Assembly: GCF_003590095.1 (NCBI RefSeq)
Contig: NC_039480.1
Coordinates: forward strand, 12,997,328 to 13,061,327
DNA: 64,000 bases
Direction of reading: 5' to 3'
Source: Trichoplusia ni
Lineage: Eukaryota; Arthropoda; Insecta; Lepidoptera; Noctuidae
Shown here piece after piece: positions 1 through 14,300 of the stretch. The translations under genes and the position numbers were made by a program. The notes beneath the pieces were generated by a model that made no database searches, was not told the DNA's origin, and worked only from the letters and a program-made list of their open reading frames with translations. Every line of letters begins with the position of its first letter. Position 1 is the stretch's first letter.

Positions 1-2060
1 AAGTTAAATTAGGTTGGGCGTTAAGTTACTCATTTTGAATTAAAACATAGTGAGGTTAAGATCGCCTAACACCGATGAAGCAGTCCCTATTGAAGGTGCT
101 CCTCTCTATACGTTCACGATTGTCTGCAAAACCGTTTTCGTCTAGCTCCCGACTATGGGAAACGGAAAAACATTTCGTTGGTTTCAGTCTGACACATCTT
201 CGCTTTCCCCAGGGTAAAGAAAGTCTATGAGCATTTCCACAGGGTTATAAAAAGGTTAGGTATTCATATCGCGGTGGTATTAAGTTCCAGTGGTCCCTGG
301 TACAATTGAAGAGCACTCCAGTGATTATTCCTGTTAAAGCGATACCTACCCCACGTATTATACTTATTTGTTCCTCCTCAGATATGTGTAACAATCACTT
401 AATAGTCTACTACAGAACATCCTTCGAAAGTATCCTTGAATCTAAGTAACTATCAATATAGATGTAGATAAAGCATACTTTAAAAAGTATTATTAAAGAG
501 CTTTATTAAATTAAAACAGATTTTATAATTATCTTTGCAGATAATCTGAACGCAGGAGTTTATTCAATATTCGACTAGAACAGCAGACTTACCATTTTAA
601 AAGAAACCTAAAGAGACCCTTACAGTGAGTTAGAATAACAATAGACTTTAGAAAGAGATCACAAAAAAGTACATAACAAATAGGGCAAAGTCCGTTACAG
701 TCACCGAGTAAAAGCGAGTGCCAAACAAATCCAGACCGAAATCTAGCCATAATAGTAGAAACGCACGTGCATCCAAGTGAAAGTAAACAACCGTGGCTAA
801 TACTTCGCACGTTTTGACTCGATGAAGTATATACTACAAATATTACAATACACATTGAAACAAGCATACGATTTAACGCCTAAGTATTGTTTGAACATAA
901 AAATCAACCATAAACTCAGAAACAAATAAAATGCAATTGAAATACATAATACGGCTTAAACGAGTGCCTTGATCTGTCTCGTAAATAGAAGATTAGTTTG
1001 CTTCAAGTATTTGAAAAGCACATTAATAAAGTAAAGCTCTTAATTAGCAATGTAAGATTTAAGAAATTTCATTTAGGGTCAGCGCAGAATCAATTTTCAT
1101 TCTCAACACAAATCTTGTAGATGATGATTTTCGGAAAAGTTGCCGTTAAGAAATGTACCTATGTGACCTACATCTGGTAACACATTTAAAACAAAATTCA
1201 AAATTATTTGTTTTTGAGTATTTGTCATGCACAGAGGGTCTCAGCTCTCAAGAGAGGTGTTGAGAATGTCGTCTCTCTTCCAAAACAGCAACAGTTTTAC
1301 ATTAAGAGTCGATAGTAAGACCCCTGGGGGCCTATTACCACGTCCCAAAGTAACATTTTTGCGGGTGTAGAAAAGTGATGACGCTCTGCGCCGTGTATTG
1401 CACTCATCCACAACCATAATACCATAATAATTAAGATGTGTTGATAGAGCCTCAGGTTCCCAGGTCAAATTTTTAACCCGTACATTAATATCAGATACAG
1501 GAAATATATTCGCATCTAGGTCCGCCTGATTTTGACACGATTCGTGTAGCATGTCAGTGTGTTACTGAACTTGACCGCGCGTTACGTAAATATACTGGTT
1601 TGTGAATTTAAAACTGGGGTCGCATACGTAATAAATACTTAACATACTTTTATTTGTAGGATTAGTTGGACAGTTTTTAGATATAGTTTTACTTTTAAAA
1701 CTATTTTCTTGTCATGATAAATAAGTTCGGCTCCTAAATATGTTATCCTCCTTCCAGCGCACTTGGGTAAAAATAGGGCATAAGTAATACCCTTATTTTT
1801 AAACTCAGAGGTAGCGCCAGATAAATCCTTACAAACTTCCCGGTAAATAAGGATTTTTTAAAATCCAGTCATGTTAGTTCATGTTAATAAAGTGAAATCT
1901 AAAACATAACATAGTCATACAATTTTAAGCTCCTTCGACAATAATAAAAATCACGTCTTACCCCACAAATTATTTCCTCAATTGCGGATACTAAAAAAAC
2001 AAATTAGATTGATATCAACAGGATAATTGATAATCGTATAGTTAAAACAGTTTAAGTTTG
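1..2060. other. Intergenic stretch, no gene recognised
   Basis: AT-rich sequence upstream of the SLC17 promoter. Open frames of about 100 codons occur on the minus strand (1241-1552 and 589-867), but they show no family motif, flanking splice pattern or codon bias that I can recognise. I see no RNA gene. Confidence 0.6.
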
Positions 2061-2228
2061 CCGGGCGACGGCTGCGGTAAGTATATAGAGCGGCGTGAGC
2101 TGCGCGGGCGCCTAATTGTAAGCAGTGAGTTGCGCATGACGGTACAGTGCACCGAGACTCCTGCGCACGATCGCGCTACGATACAAAACCTTTGTGATAC
2201 ATGGTTCCTATTCCTATGGTTTTTTTAA
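2060..2228 (+). promoter_or_regulatory. Candidate promoter and 5' leader of the SLC17 transporter, with an upstream ORF
   Basis: A local GC-rich island in AT-rich DNA. It contains a TATA-like TATATAG at 2082-2088, followed 30-40 bp later by the likely transcription start. The leader contains an upstream ATG at 2136 opening a 30-codon ORF that stops at 2228, before the main start at 2296. Position, composition and the downstream start plus donor make this the likely promoter of the transporter. The exact start site is inferred. Confidence 0.5.
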
Positions 2229-2295
2229 ACATCCAGTGAATTTATTCCGAACTTTTTAGTGATTTTGTGGTGTTATTCTTTTTATATAATTCAAA

Positions 2296-2329
2296 ATGTT
2301 GACTGGCTGGCAGTTGATTTTATCGAAGC
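2296..2329 (+). CDS. First coding exon of the SLC17 transporter, 14.6 kb upstream of exon 2
   Basis: The ATG in context TCAAAATGT opens 11 codons plus 1 nt, ending at a strong donor (AAGC|GTGAGT). The one-nt overhang fits exon 2, which starts two nt into a codon after the acceptor TTTGTTCGCAG. The joined N-terminus is MLTGWQLILSKLFVIPQRW. A short N-terminal exon before the IPQRW motif is common in this insect family. No better start exists immediately upstream of exon 2: the nearest ATG (TGG CAA...) hits TAA after six codons. Confidence 0.7.
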
Positions 2330-5300
2330 GTGAGTTTTTAATTATTTTTCTTTTATATTTTTACGGTTTAATTAAGGTGAAATTAATTTAATATAAGCGT
2401 GAATTTACTTTTATTAACTTATTTAAAATTGTGTGTCGAATTAATTTCGTTCCCGCGCTGAAATTAAATCGTATAACCATAAAATTATTTCATCATATTT
2501 TTTTTCATTTCATATAAATATACAAATAAATATAATTGAAAAAAGTTTAGGTAGGATTTATCTGATTTCTTTACTTTTTATAATTATAAATTTGTAATTA
2601 AAGTTAGAATTAATTTGTTTCACCAAGCTTACAAATTCAAGAACAAGTACTGGCATGTTTGTTTTGTGTTTTACTAATATTGTTTTGCTAATATTCTAGT
2701 TTTAGTTTAATAACTGGAACTATTAAAAAAATATTTCAAGTTAACTGCAGCACTAAACGTGTGTCAAGTTCAATGAGTTTATAGCTTTCAGTAGTAATTA
2801 TTACAAATTTATTCATAACAGCATACTTAACTCGTTTCAAACCTTTATACTCTCGTAAATAATTTATTAAGTAATGTTAACTGTATTTTTCTTTAAGTGA
2901 CATTTTATGTTTATTAACTGCTTCCGATGTAAGAAAACTAAGTTGTTTTTAAATCAACATCATCATCATGTTTTGAATCGGTGATGAAGAATTTTTGTAA
3001 AGTAGTATATCTGCTATATTAATAAATAAACAAGAAAATGGAGCTCTTTGAAATTGGTTCACTGGTAAAAAAAATATTAAGACAGCAAAAACACAACCTA
3101 TTACCTACTTATCTATTGTAAACAACAAACAAACATCGTAATTAAAATAAAAGGCGTCAATTCCAGTAATTTGTTCGTGATGCAAAACTAGCCAACTAAA
3201 CTTGTCTTTCAAGACGAAGTCTTCAGGATCCTATTCTATAAAAAAAAAAGTTTCTATGGGGAAAAGACTCCATAGCTCCATAGCTTATAGCTCTCAAATT
3301 AGGAAGACTAAAAACCTGTCAAACATACCTAAGTAGGAATTGACGTCAAGTCAAATTGTCAATAGGATAATTATCTGCGCACTTTAAGACTGAATTGGGC
3401 TCTGACGGTCTCCCGGTCAATCAAAGTTGAGGCAGTAAAGATAATTTCGTGAAACAGAAAGAGACTATAAATGAAGTGGAAGCAGCGAAACTTAATACGA
3501 GAAGAAATGGAAATAGATTCAACTTAGAATTGAAGGAAACTACTAAGCAGCTGACGACCACTGATCTTAAGTTGACACCAGAGGCCAAGTTAACACAGCT
3601 GCAAAAGACTACAAAATAATTGATCCATTCTATCCATCTATTTGAAGAACTTCAGTGTTTCATAATAACTTGACATTTTTGATTCCTTTTTTACTAAGTT
3701 GTACCTTCATACTTAGATTGAAAATATTCTTAATTTACCGTCCAATTGGCTGCTTTCAAAACATTTACGAAATAAGGCTATATAGTTTTTGGACCTTGGA
3801 CCATTATCTATCATCAGTATATTCTGCCCAGCCTTTTCCTAAACTTTCCTGAGAACGGCTTCCAGTCTTCTAAATTCAACTTAAAACTGCCTATCTGACC
3901 TTCACTCATTACTGGGTAACACAGTAGCCCACAATAAGACTGCATCAGTAGTTTTTTAAGCGTTACAGATTAACTTCCATTCAAAATGGTGTCCATAACA
4001 CACTTTATATTGCGAATACAGAATGCATAACAACACATGTTAGGTAACGATATAAAAGCTGATTCAATCGATGTTATGACTGTTTATGTTCTGTTTTGGG
4101 GTTTCGCATCGAAAATATCTGAGTTATGAAATTTTTGGCCAGTTTTTAATTGACTAGATCTTGCCGGTTCCCTAAAACATGGATATCTTATGTCGCGTTG
4201 ACAACAAAATGTAGATCATCTTGCATACCCGTTTTGATTTAGTCAAAGTCTGACATTACTCGCTTCCTCCCCCGAGAGATATTCATCATACATTTTTTTT
4301 ACTAAACCACCATACACCGAACAATCAATTTGACATAACAAGACAAAAATACATAAACAAATGATGAATGTCCAACATTAGTATGTGAAATTGGAAATAA
4401 ATTCCATGGAAAATACTGTTAATGCCTTAAGTGCATAATAATACGATTATTATACGACATATAAAGATACTTTGTATTTGATTTACATGTTCTTACATTA
4501 ATGATGGCATTTAATTGAATTTATTATCATCCACGTTGTATCCGACTTTATGATTGGAATATAGTGACTATAATATTCCATATGAGATCATTTTTGAGCA
4601 TGCATGTAAAAATGCAGAAGTTTTTACCACTAACAAAGGTGACAATATTTTTACCGCATAGGCCTTATTGGTCAAAATATCATTTATTTTTCAATAGACA
4701 TCATTCTTCCAAAGTATTCATAATTATAATATGAAAACAAGAAATAAATTTTATACAAAGTCACTAGTGACGTCTGTTTAGATTTAGACTGATTCGAAAG
4801 TCGGGGTGAATATGAAGTGTAATAAAATACCGAAACCTTCATATTGAACAAACTATACACATTTTATTTAAATTCATTTTGAATGCAGGAAGACATGAAA
4901 TCGTACGAAAGGAAGGCCGATTTACGAAAGTACTAGCTGATGAGCTGGTTAGGCCGCTTGGCACTAAATAAAACCATCTATAATATTTTCTAGGAATAGA
5001 AAAGCTGACTGGGTACAAAAGTGACATAACTGCATGTAGTAAAAATTATAGCAAGGACTGACTTTACGCAGAATTATCATTCACATGTTTAAAGGGATTA
5101 CGGAAATCAAAAAGGTTGTCAATTGCTATCCTAGTGAAAAAAGTATACCCATGCGTTAATCTAATGGACAAATGGTTCGATTTGTCATTTGTTTCTTTGA
5201 ATTGGATAGTCGCTTTATCAAGCTAGGCGAGAAGCACGCGAGTGATATTTTTACAGCTGGCTGCAACTATTTCAACCCGCACACCGTAATTTTCCATTTT

Positions 5301-8300
5301 TATGCTTATTGACTTAATTGATTCACTAAGTAATGCTCAGTTATGCGGTATAACTCTTTCCGCATACAGATAGGTGCGCAAAGCCTTTGATATGACGTAA
5401 ATATTTATAAACAATATCTGGAATTTGATACAGAATGTTTATATGTATACTAATGTCTACATTGTCGCATATGATACAGAACATTAGTAGAGTAATTTAC
5501 GAGTATTTTAATCTGTCTTGATTTTTTTTTCGGAGCACTTGTGTTATCAAAAAAATGCTAAGCTGGTGCACATAATTTTGAATGTTAGTGAAACCTCCAG
5601 ATGCCCAATATTTGAATCGAAAGGTGCGGCTTTCGCTAAAAACGTTTAAAACACAGGAAGAAAAACTATAATATGCACCAAAATAAAAAATCGTTTTTAG
5701 TTACACATTTGTCCAACGGAGATCGAATCCACACCATGCCGTGAACACTGGTCATTGGTATCGTGACCTATACAGCTAGTCAATGGTCGTGCGCTCAAAT
5801 TACTTGATCCGATTTCACAAATTGCGATCAAGTTTAACTTTTTAGGCAAAGTCGCATGTTCAATCTAGTTTCTAATGTATTTCCTTTATGTACCTTCTCA
5901 GCAATCGCGCGAAAGCCGCACGCTTTTGTAATAATGTAGATTGGTACAAAATCGTGCGCAGTGGGTGTCTATCATGCACGGTTTCAATCGATTCATACAT
6001 AATCGAATGTTATGCTAAATTTACTCTGTGGCACCTTATAGTGACATGATACAGTATCACGTGGAGACAATTTAAAATACAAATCTTTGAATAAATTTTA
6101 AGGCATATAGCAAATCAAAAACATAACGTTTCTCTACTTGTATTCAAAGAGGAATTAGCTTTATTTCTCTGAGATGACAAGTCGAAATAAAGTAAACTGG
6201 ATAAGTCTCCTTCGTTTTAAAGCAAATGATATATTAGTATTACATTATCCGTAACATATATATTGCCATGTAACTAAGCTCAATTGAAAACTGGAAAGGG
6301 ACATGCCAAATTACATTACAAATTTAGAGACAAGTGTAACTTAACAAAAGCCTGTTTAAACAACTTCTATAGATACTCGATAGATTAACAGCTTTTCTCT
6401 GTTCAAAAATATCCCAAACACCTAATCTAATTTACACACACAAGGAACACGTACACCACAAGTCTAAATTTAGCATAAATAAAGCTTCAGGTACACTAAT
6501 GTCTACATAATTTTTATCAATGTTTGAAGTACTTAGGTACATAGAGAAAGTTAAATAACATTCCAGCACTTTGATTATCGCACTTGACTTTATTTCCGTA
6601 CAAAGACCCATCTTATCTGCCATTTCATTCATAAGAAGGTTTAACTACTAGAACCTTAACAACTTTATTGGGTAGTATTTTTCGGAATAATATATATGTA
6701 TTTATAGTCTTAACGGATTCAAGACACTAGCCAATTGCGTTGGTCATATTATAGGGAGCAACCGTGTGTGCTACACAGGTACAATCTTCGTCTCACCCTC
6801 TCGTTTCTCAAATGCACTCAATCCTTTGGGTCAATAGGACTGCGAACTTGCATAAAACCTCCTCACCCAAAGCCAAAAAAAAAATCGCTAAAACAGCCAG
6901 TGTAACATGACAGTAAAAAATAACGTGGTCCGGTAGTGGTAAAAGGATTTCCAAAATTGGTTCAGTCGCTACTGAGATTACCCCGAAAAATGTCGCAAAT
7001 TTTACCTCGAAAAATATTAGTACTAACTTTTTAATCAAGTCACGTCTAGTCGAAAAATCTCGATCGCCGAACAGGTAAAACATGCCATATCCAGTTTCTT
7101 CCTGGACTGTTCATTATTATGTAGTATGAACTGAGTCAAAAGTACACAGCTGGTAGGAAACAAAGAACCATAAATCATCATCACATTTTATTTAGGTAGC
7201 GTGTACCGTTTAATGAAAATACATCGATGAGGGTCTAGTCGACTATTATTTAGATCATAATGAAGCAAATTTTGATGTTATATATTTAGACTTTCGTAAT
7301 TTGACTTGCAAACCGCAAAGGTTGGTTCGAGGTGACACAAGATAGGAAATTATGGATGGCCTTACTTAACGGAAAATACTTAGGTAGCTTAAATGCCCAA
7401 AATCACTCCCATTGACCCAATCTTGCCTCATATTTAGGGCAAACGGATTACTCGTCTCAGGACCATAAAATATAAGAAGCATTATAAAAGCCAAAAATAT
7501 GGTTCCTTTCATTGTAGATGAGTCCAGTAAAAACTGTAACGTTATTCCTTGTATCCCCTCGATATCTCTTGGCTTTTGATCACAATAATTTTAATAAATG
7601 ATTACTCATTTACATGTATAAATGTGACATTATTTTCCATAGAATATTATTAACTCAAGCGCGCTGAAGTATCTTTCCATTAAAAAGAGCACCAGTAAAA
7701 TGTATGTCAACATTTACGGCATATCAATGGGTATATAAATTGCTAATTGTCACTTAATACTATACAATTATCTTATATCGAGGGATAATTGATGTCACGT
7801 GTCAATTGCTTGGGTGTTGTTACACGTGACACGTTTTATTGTAATCCTATACTGAATGCAGTCTATGTCCTTACCAGAAGCTCCTCAAGCAAAGCATTCT
7901 TTAGTGTAAGCGAGACGCCGTTAAATGCATTATATTATGCCGTTTCGCTTCCACAATAGCTTCAGTTCTTCTGCAAGGGGTAATCTTGTGTACTGATCAG
8001 AATTGCTCGATGTCAATTGATATTAAGGAGATACAGTTTAGCTGACTAATCAGATTAGTCTTTGTTCATATTAAGTTTGAACTAGGTAATATATACCAAT
8101 GTACTGTATACTTTTCAACTCACAAGGAAATAAGTCTGATGATGAATGCTCATTCTTTCTCTATAGAAGAAGATACGTGACAGTTACGAGCTAAGGTCAA
8201 AAGAATAAGGTAGTAATTAAGAAATCGTGGTAACTTATACAGAAGGGACAATTGAAAAGCATTTTATTACTTAAACGTGTCCACCAGTAAACTATTAGTT

Positions 8301-11300
8301 CATGTAAATTAATAACATTCATGGAAAGATTTTACATATAAATGGAACAGATATTGGATATTGTTAATTATTATAGGTACTGTAAATACAATATCTTTAG
8401 CCATTTTTTGTAGACACTGTAGCTTTTTAAAACAAGACAGATTTTCAGAAAATATTGAACACGAAATTCTATTTTTTTTTAAGTTTGGTAGTGAGAGCTA
8501 TTCAATTCACTTGCTAATAAAAAGTGTACTGGTAAGTAACGTCACACAGGATTTTAAATCACTGTATCCCCTTCATTTTTTGTTTACGAGATGTCTCCAA
8601 AATGTTTTGGAAATTTGTCTGACGAACTAAACAGGTTTTTTTTTGGCAAATACCCTATTACGTAATTTATCTAAAGTCTACAATACTTACCAATTACTAA
8701 GAACATGTTTCCAAAATGACTTTGAAATTAAACATTGCACATGTTTTTAATGAAACTGCAAACATTAATTCTTAATAAAATACTTTATCCGGTAACGGTT
8801 ACAATACTACCACTTGACGTCATAGAGCTCACCACTATACTAATGTACGTAATTTCATACACTTTTATAAAGCGGAAACGAGAAAAATGGTATAATAGCG
8901 GCTTGTCAGATGAATTGTATATCATAAAGAAATTAAATGATTTGATGATGATGATACTTCTTATAACTTCTGAATACAGAAGATCTTATTATTAGCATCT
9001 TCGTGAAACAGAATAATGATTATTTGCCACTGATTTTTCTTCACTGGCTTTTTTGGAGATCGCCCGACTAGTTTCGGAACCAACAGTAGTCACTGCATGA
9101 TAAGTTCGCGGCGACTGGGTAGCCTGTCAAACTACAGAAACAAAAAATCTTGCTCCAAAATTGATACTTTCGACTTCGTCTACCCCTCAGTTTGTTGTTT
9201 TTTTATTGTAGAAAAAAGTCATTAAGTTATGACGACTTCTTTCACATGGCTGTAATGTAAAAAATGTCGTGTGAAAGAAATTGCATAATCACATTTGCGT
9301 AATCGATTACTGCATTTGTGGGTGGTATTTTAGATTAATTTAGAAGTTTATTTTCTATTCGAAAGAATTTTGAATAGAAATTGTCTTTTCTCGAGTTTAT
9401 CAGTATCAATAAAGTAGATCAACTGGCCTCGTGGAAAACTTACTGGGTTTTAGATAACTCAAGTCGCTGGAGCCTATAGAACAATCGGATTCTAAATTCT
9501 GGTTTGGGAAGAACTCTCTCTATTAGATACACGAAGCTTTTGAAGAGGACTCTTTTATTTGTGCTTCGTATTTATTTTACCATTTCAGTGATTTGGATTA
9601 TTCAGTAAGACTCTGTACCGAAATTATTACACCATCAATTCAATTACATGTCGATATTATTGCGTTCTTGTAAAAACCGTTAACAGCACCAATAAAATTA
9701 CTTCATATCACACGAGACATTGCATTATGTTTGCAAAACTTTTAACACCTTAATAAACTGAACATAAATGCTACAAAAGCGAGAACATTAACAACCAATA
9801 ATTACATTTAGTTGGCAATTTTATTTGCTTCAATGGAACTGTAAATTCGAACTCTGATTGTGTTTTGTTTCCATATAGTACAAATCCAATTTGTTACTAC
9901 AAAATCAATAAATCAGTAAAATTCGCTGGCCGTAAAATTGTTAAATTTTGTAGAACATTATTTTTGACCTAAATTATGTGTAAGTTTATTGGGACCGTAT
10001 TTATACGCGACGTTACTGACAGTTATGTACCTAGGGATCATATAAGTTTGAGAATATTTTTATAACGACATAAATTGTAAATTCCCTTACCAATTATGCT
10101 TACATACTGACTTTGTACTTTCTGTTTCAATTGTTTTATGAATACTTGAATCGATTGTTGGTCCTTGAGCTGAATTACATGTGTGTCATAAAAATGATAA
10201 AAAACAAGTATCCAGTTACAATTATTTTAATTTACGCAGTCGTAATACTTCACTTTCTTATCTTTATCTCTTGTCCTTAGCAAGCGAAAGCTACAAACGA
10301 AAATACTCAACCGATTACGTTTGTCACAGCTCTTGCAACGATTGCACCAAGGTACTCGTAGATAGATACTGACGAACAAATTACCTATCATGTAGTACTT
10401 TATGTCTTCGAAAACGAATTAATCTTCGATTTCTACAATCAAGACAGCTTTTGGAAAATCTATTATGCCGCCCACTCGGCAAGAACCTACGATGTCGTTT
10501 GATTTACAACGTCAAGGTGAAAGGGACTCGACTTGCTTGACGACTCTCTTGCCGATAAATACCAATTAGGCAGACCCTTGCTTCCTGCTAGATTTCTGCT
10601 CACGAATGAAAATCCAACTGTTGCTATACTGCTTTGTTTTACTACAGTACAACAGCCAGTGAAAGTGTTAGCTAGTGATAATAAAAGGTTGTTATTCACA
10701 ACACGCGACAGATGATCTGCGAGGGATCAATTCCGGATGGTTGTTGCGCTACTTTTAATTGTAGTTACTCCAATAGTAGATAGTGCAGTTTATGGTTTCG
10801 TCACCTGTTGTTTGGCAAGATTTTCCGATTGCATTTGTTTGCGTTGGTCTTTATGACTCTTGGTTGTATAGACAGTTGCGAGTTTACATTGCTTGTTGAA
10901 TTGTTCAGCCTGTTTAGAGCTTAAATAAATAAGCTTGTTTTTAATATGGAACTAATCAATAATTTCATTGAAGCATTCATTTTTTTAATAATTCATCAAC
11001 TTTTCTCAAGAATATGATTTTCTCAAGATGATATAAAAAGCTTTACTTCTTCTAAAAATATATTTTTTTCCATCAAACGACATCATAATCGAAAGCTTTC
11101 GAAAAGCAAAATGTACTGCAGTCAATCTACTGTAGAGCAGCCAGAGAGTCTAACAACTCCACTACACGACGAGATATTCAAATGGCAAAAGTGCGAAAAT
11201 AATTTCTTGAGGTAATTTACTACAGATAATAAAACATTTAAAAAAAGCAATTCAAAAGTTCCTGGCATTCTGTTTTCAAAGTAACCGGCTTAATCATTGG

Positions 11301-14300
11301 CCAGTCGTATCGTACGACGCGCGCCGGAATGTCTCGTCCGTCCACTTCAATAGAAACTTTTTCGCAGATCGTTGTAAAAACTACCACTTCTAACGAGTTT
11401 CTCGATACCAATGCCAGATCAGGCAACCGACTCGACGAGAACGCATGTTTCAGCTCCATAACGGATTGATTTTAATGATGCACTCCACTGGACACTGCAT
11501 ACGTCACTGCAATTCGGTGTTGACTGTCAACGGGAATTTTAACGGCCGCCTTTGATCTGTATTCTATGAGCGGTCAAGGAACGGAAATAATAAAACCGTT
11601 TTCGTTCGTGCGTGAGACGTTTTAGGTTCAACCATGAAATGTTCCTTTGTTTCGATATCAGCAACTTCTTTTTTTATTCTACAACCTGTATCATCATGAG
11701 GTGGATGACATTGATGAGTGGACCTTTGTGTGTACCTACAATAGGGCCTATAGGACATATCCGACATAACACATGACCTATTGTCGTAACTGGTCAGACA
11801 TCCACGTATTGTGAAGCGGATCTTCCATCAAATGCAGTTGTTGTCACAACATCCATCCCACGCTCATAACAATACATCAGTTCAAGTCTAAACAAATAAA
11901 GATTTTCTAAACATCGCATTAGTTCATTGCGAGAAAAATGTAATAGCAGAAGTATTCAGTATTCATTCCTAACTGAATATTAATTCCGTAGCAGATGACA
12001 TTATATCGTTTCTGAGAACACAATGCTATCTAATTTGCATTCTAGTGGAAAGTGCATGTCAGGATTACGCGGCGGTTCATTCTAGTCAGGTATGGTTTAA
12101 CGCCTAGTTTAGTAGCTCTTAGACATTAACAATTAGTGTGTCAATAGAAGCACTTGGTTAAAGCAAATGGATAATTACTTCCACTTGGTCGTTGATTAGA
12201 CAAAGCGGAAATATCTTGGATATTTATTAAAATGTATTATGTGGATGATTCGAATTGCGACGAATGCGAATGACTGCCATCTTCGAATGCGATTTTTTTT
12301 TCCGTAATGTCATATTTTCATCAAACGCTAAAGCGCTAGTTTATCAAGTAGCCCTCTAGATGTGCATAGTTACAGCCTAAGTCAGGCACCGCTATCCATT
12401 AAACTATGCTCTCGACTAATGTTATCGTTCACAACTGCACAAATTGGTAGAATGGAACTGGAAACTCCAATACAGAATTTTCGGTAGCTACTCGTACAGT
12501 TTGATGATCTAGTTCGAGTCTGTTTACATCGGGTCGCTCGCAAGCCTTCCTCCCAGCTTCCGTCACGAGCCGCTGAGTAACAATACTACGATGACACAGT
12601 ACAGCCGAGTTATTATCAACAATTTATACTTCATTTGATGTCTAGCCCATTGTCCGTGTTTATAAAAGGTAATCAGTGCATTCATTTGTGACATCTCAAA
12701 AGAATGAAGTGTTCTTTGGTTTGGAGATGATGTTTCCTGTGTTTGATGTTTTTTTGTCCAGAATTTTTCAGAAGGATTAAGTTTCTTTAATGCTTGTTTG
12801 GAGATATGATTTTCTTCATAAAGTTTCCGTGTAACTGCAAATGGATCATTAAACTTTTCACTCTCAGCTTACATTTTATTTGCATTTTTCCGTATAGAAG
12901 TAAACACGGCACGTATATCAAATTCTTTCCGTTTCCTCTGAACGAAATATTTACGGTATTTTTAGACTTAAAATTCCGGAAGTTCCGTGAAGGTGATCAT
13001 TGTTAAAAGATATTGTTAGCGTATCAAAATTGCATTTTACGGTACAGAATTTTGTAAACGACGCAATGCAAGTCTACAACATCTTAGAAATATTGTATGT
13101 TACGACGCATGTATAGTGTTAGTTGCTTGGAGACTAAAATTGTTCGGTATGCTTTGGCTACGGAAGTTCAGTTAGTTTTAATGAATCTAGATCACATTTA
13201 ATTAGGGACTTGAAGGCTTCTTTTTATCAAATGCAATGAATACTCTTAGAAACTATCATAAAAAGCGGACGCAGTTAACAAGTATGCTGAACGAGTAAAA
13301 TCGTTGAAACCACGTAATCGATTAAAATTCTACAGATTAACCGTATTTTGCAATTGTAAACTGTTTCTTAGAAATGTGAACAAGTTTGAGACAGGAAAAT
13401 AGGTATGTGCATTATTTGGCAAACACATGTTTTACATAAGGCACTTATATGAAGTGGGAAACCCCCAACTTAATTGCGGTTTCATTCTCTAAAATGGTAT
13501 TAAATCTGCGCGCTTTTACACCACAACATCGAACAACAGTTAAATACGACTTAATGATGATTTGAACTTAAGCGTATTTGGCCAAAAGAATCGTAATATT
13601 CAGTCTTAAAATAATGAGAACAAAAAGAGGTGCTTAAAACTAAATGATCTTTAAACACTTTCGTAATTATTTGATTGCCATGTTAAGTACATCCGGAACG
13701 AGGTACGTGTAATAAATAACAAACGGTCGATAAACCCAGGTCCGGGGTGGGGTTTGTTAATCAATACGAGATCATTGTGTGAAGATGACGTCAAGTATTC
13801 AATCAGTTTAGTTCATTTCTCTGATGAGATTGCGGTCCATGGAAACCACGACATTGAAAATTTATTGTTTAGAAAATGTAGGCTAACATGTGTATAGAAT
13901 ACAATAGTAAAAATCAATTTGCATCCTGGATGGAAAACAATAATAGAAGCCAACTGGCTCCGCAATCATCACGATAAATGGTTTCATTGATTTTACAGAA
14001 GTGAACCTTGTTCCATTACCCTTAGAGTTTACTTTTAATCGATGTGGAAACACTGCCAAGATTAAGGCCGTTGTTTATTTTTTGACTGGTTATGTATGAG
14101 CGTGCAATCACCTAATCAATAGGAAGCGGCTAGTTAATGCACTCTGGAATAATGTTGATCACTCATTGCGGAAGTTAAGATAAGAAAACTCTCTGTAGAG
14201 GGGAATGAAGTCATGTCATTTAGTAAGAGAGACAGTCCTTAGCTAAGAAACATTTCTAAAAATTTAACATTAATAAAAAATATTTGAATGTATAAAAATG

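Noticed and set aside
1241..1552. 103-codon minus-strand open frame in the left end
   Set aside because: No recognisable family, no splice context, and composition like its surroundings.
12661..12710. TATAAAAG followed by ATGAAG, resembling a cuticle-gene start
   Set aside because: The ORF stops after eight codons and no proper donor follows; the initiator spacing is poor.
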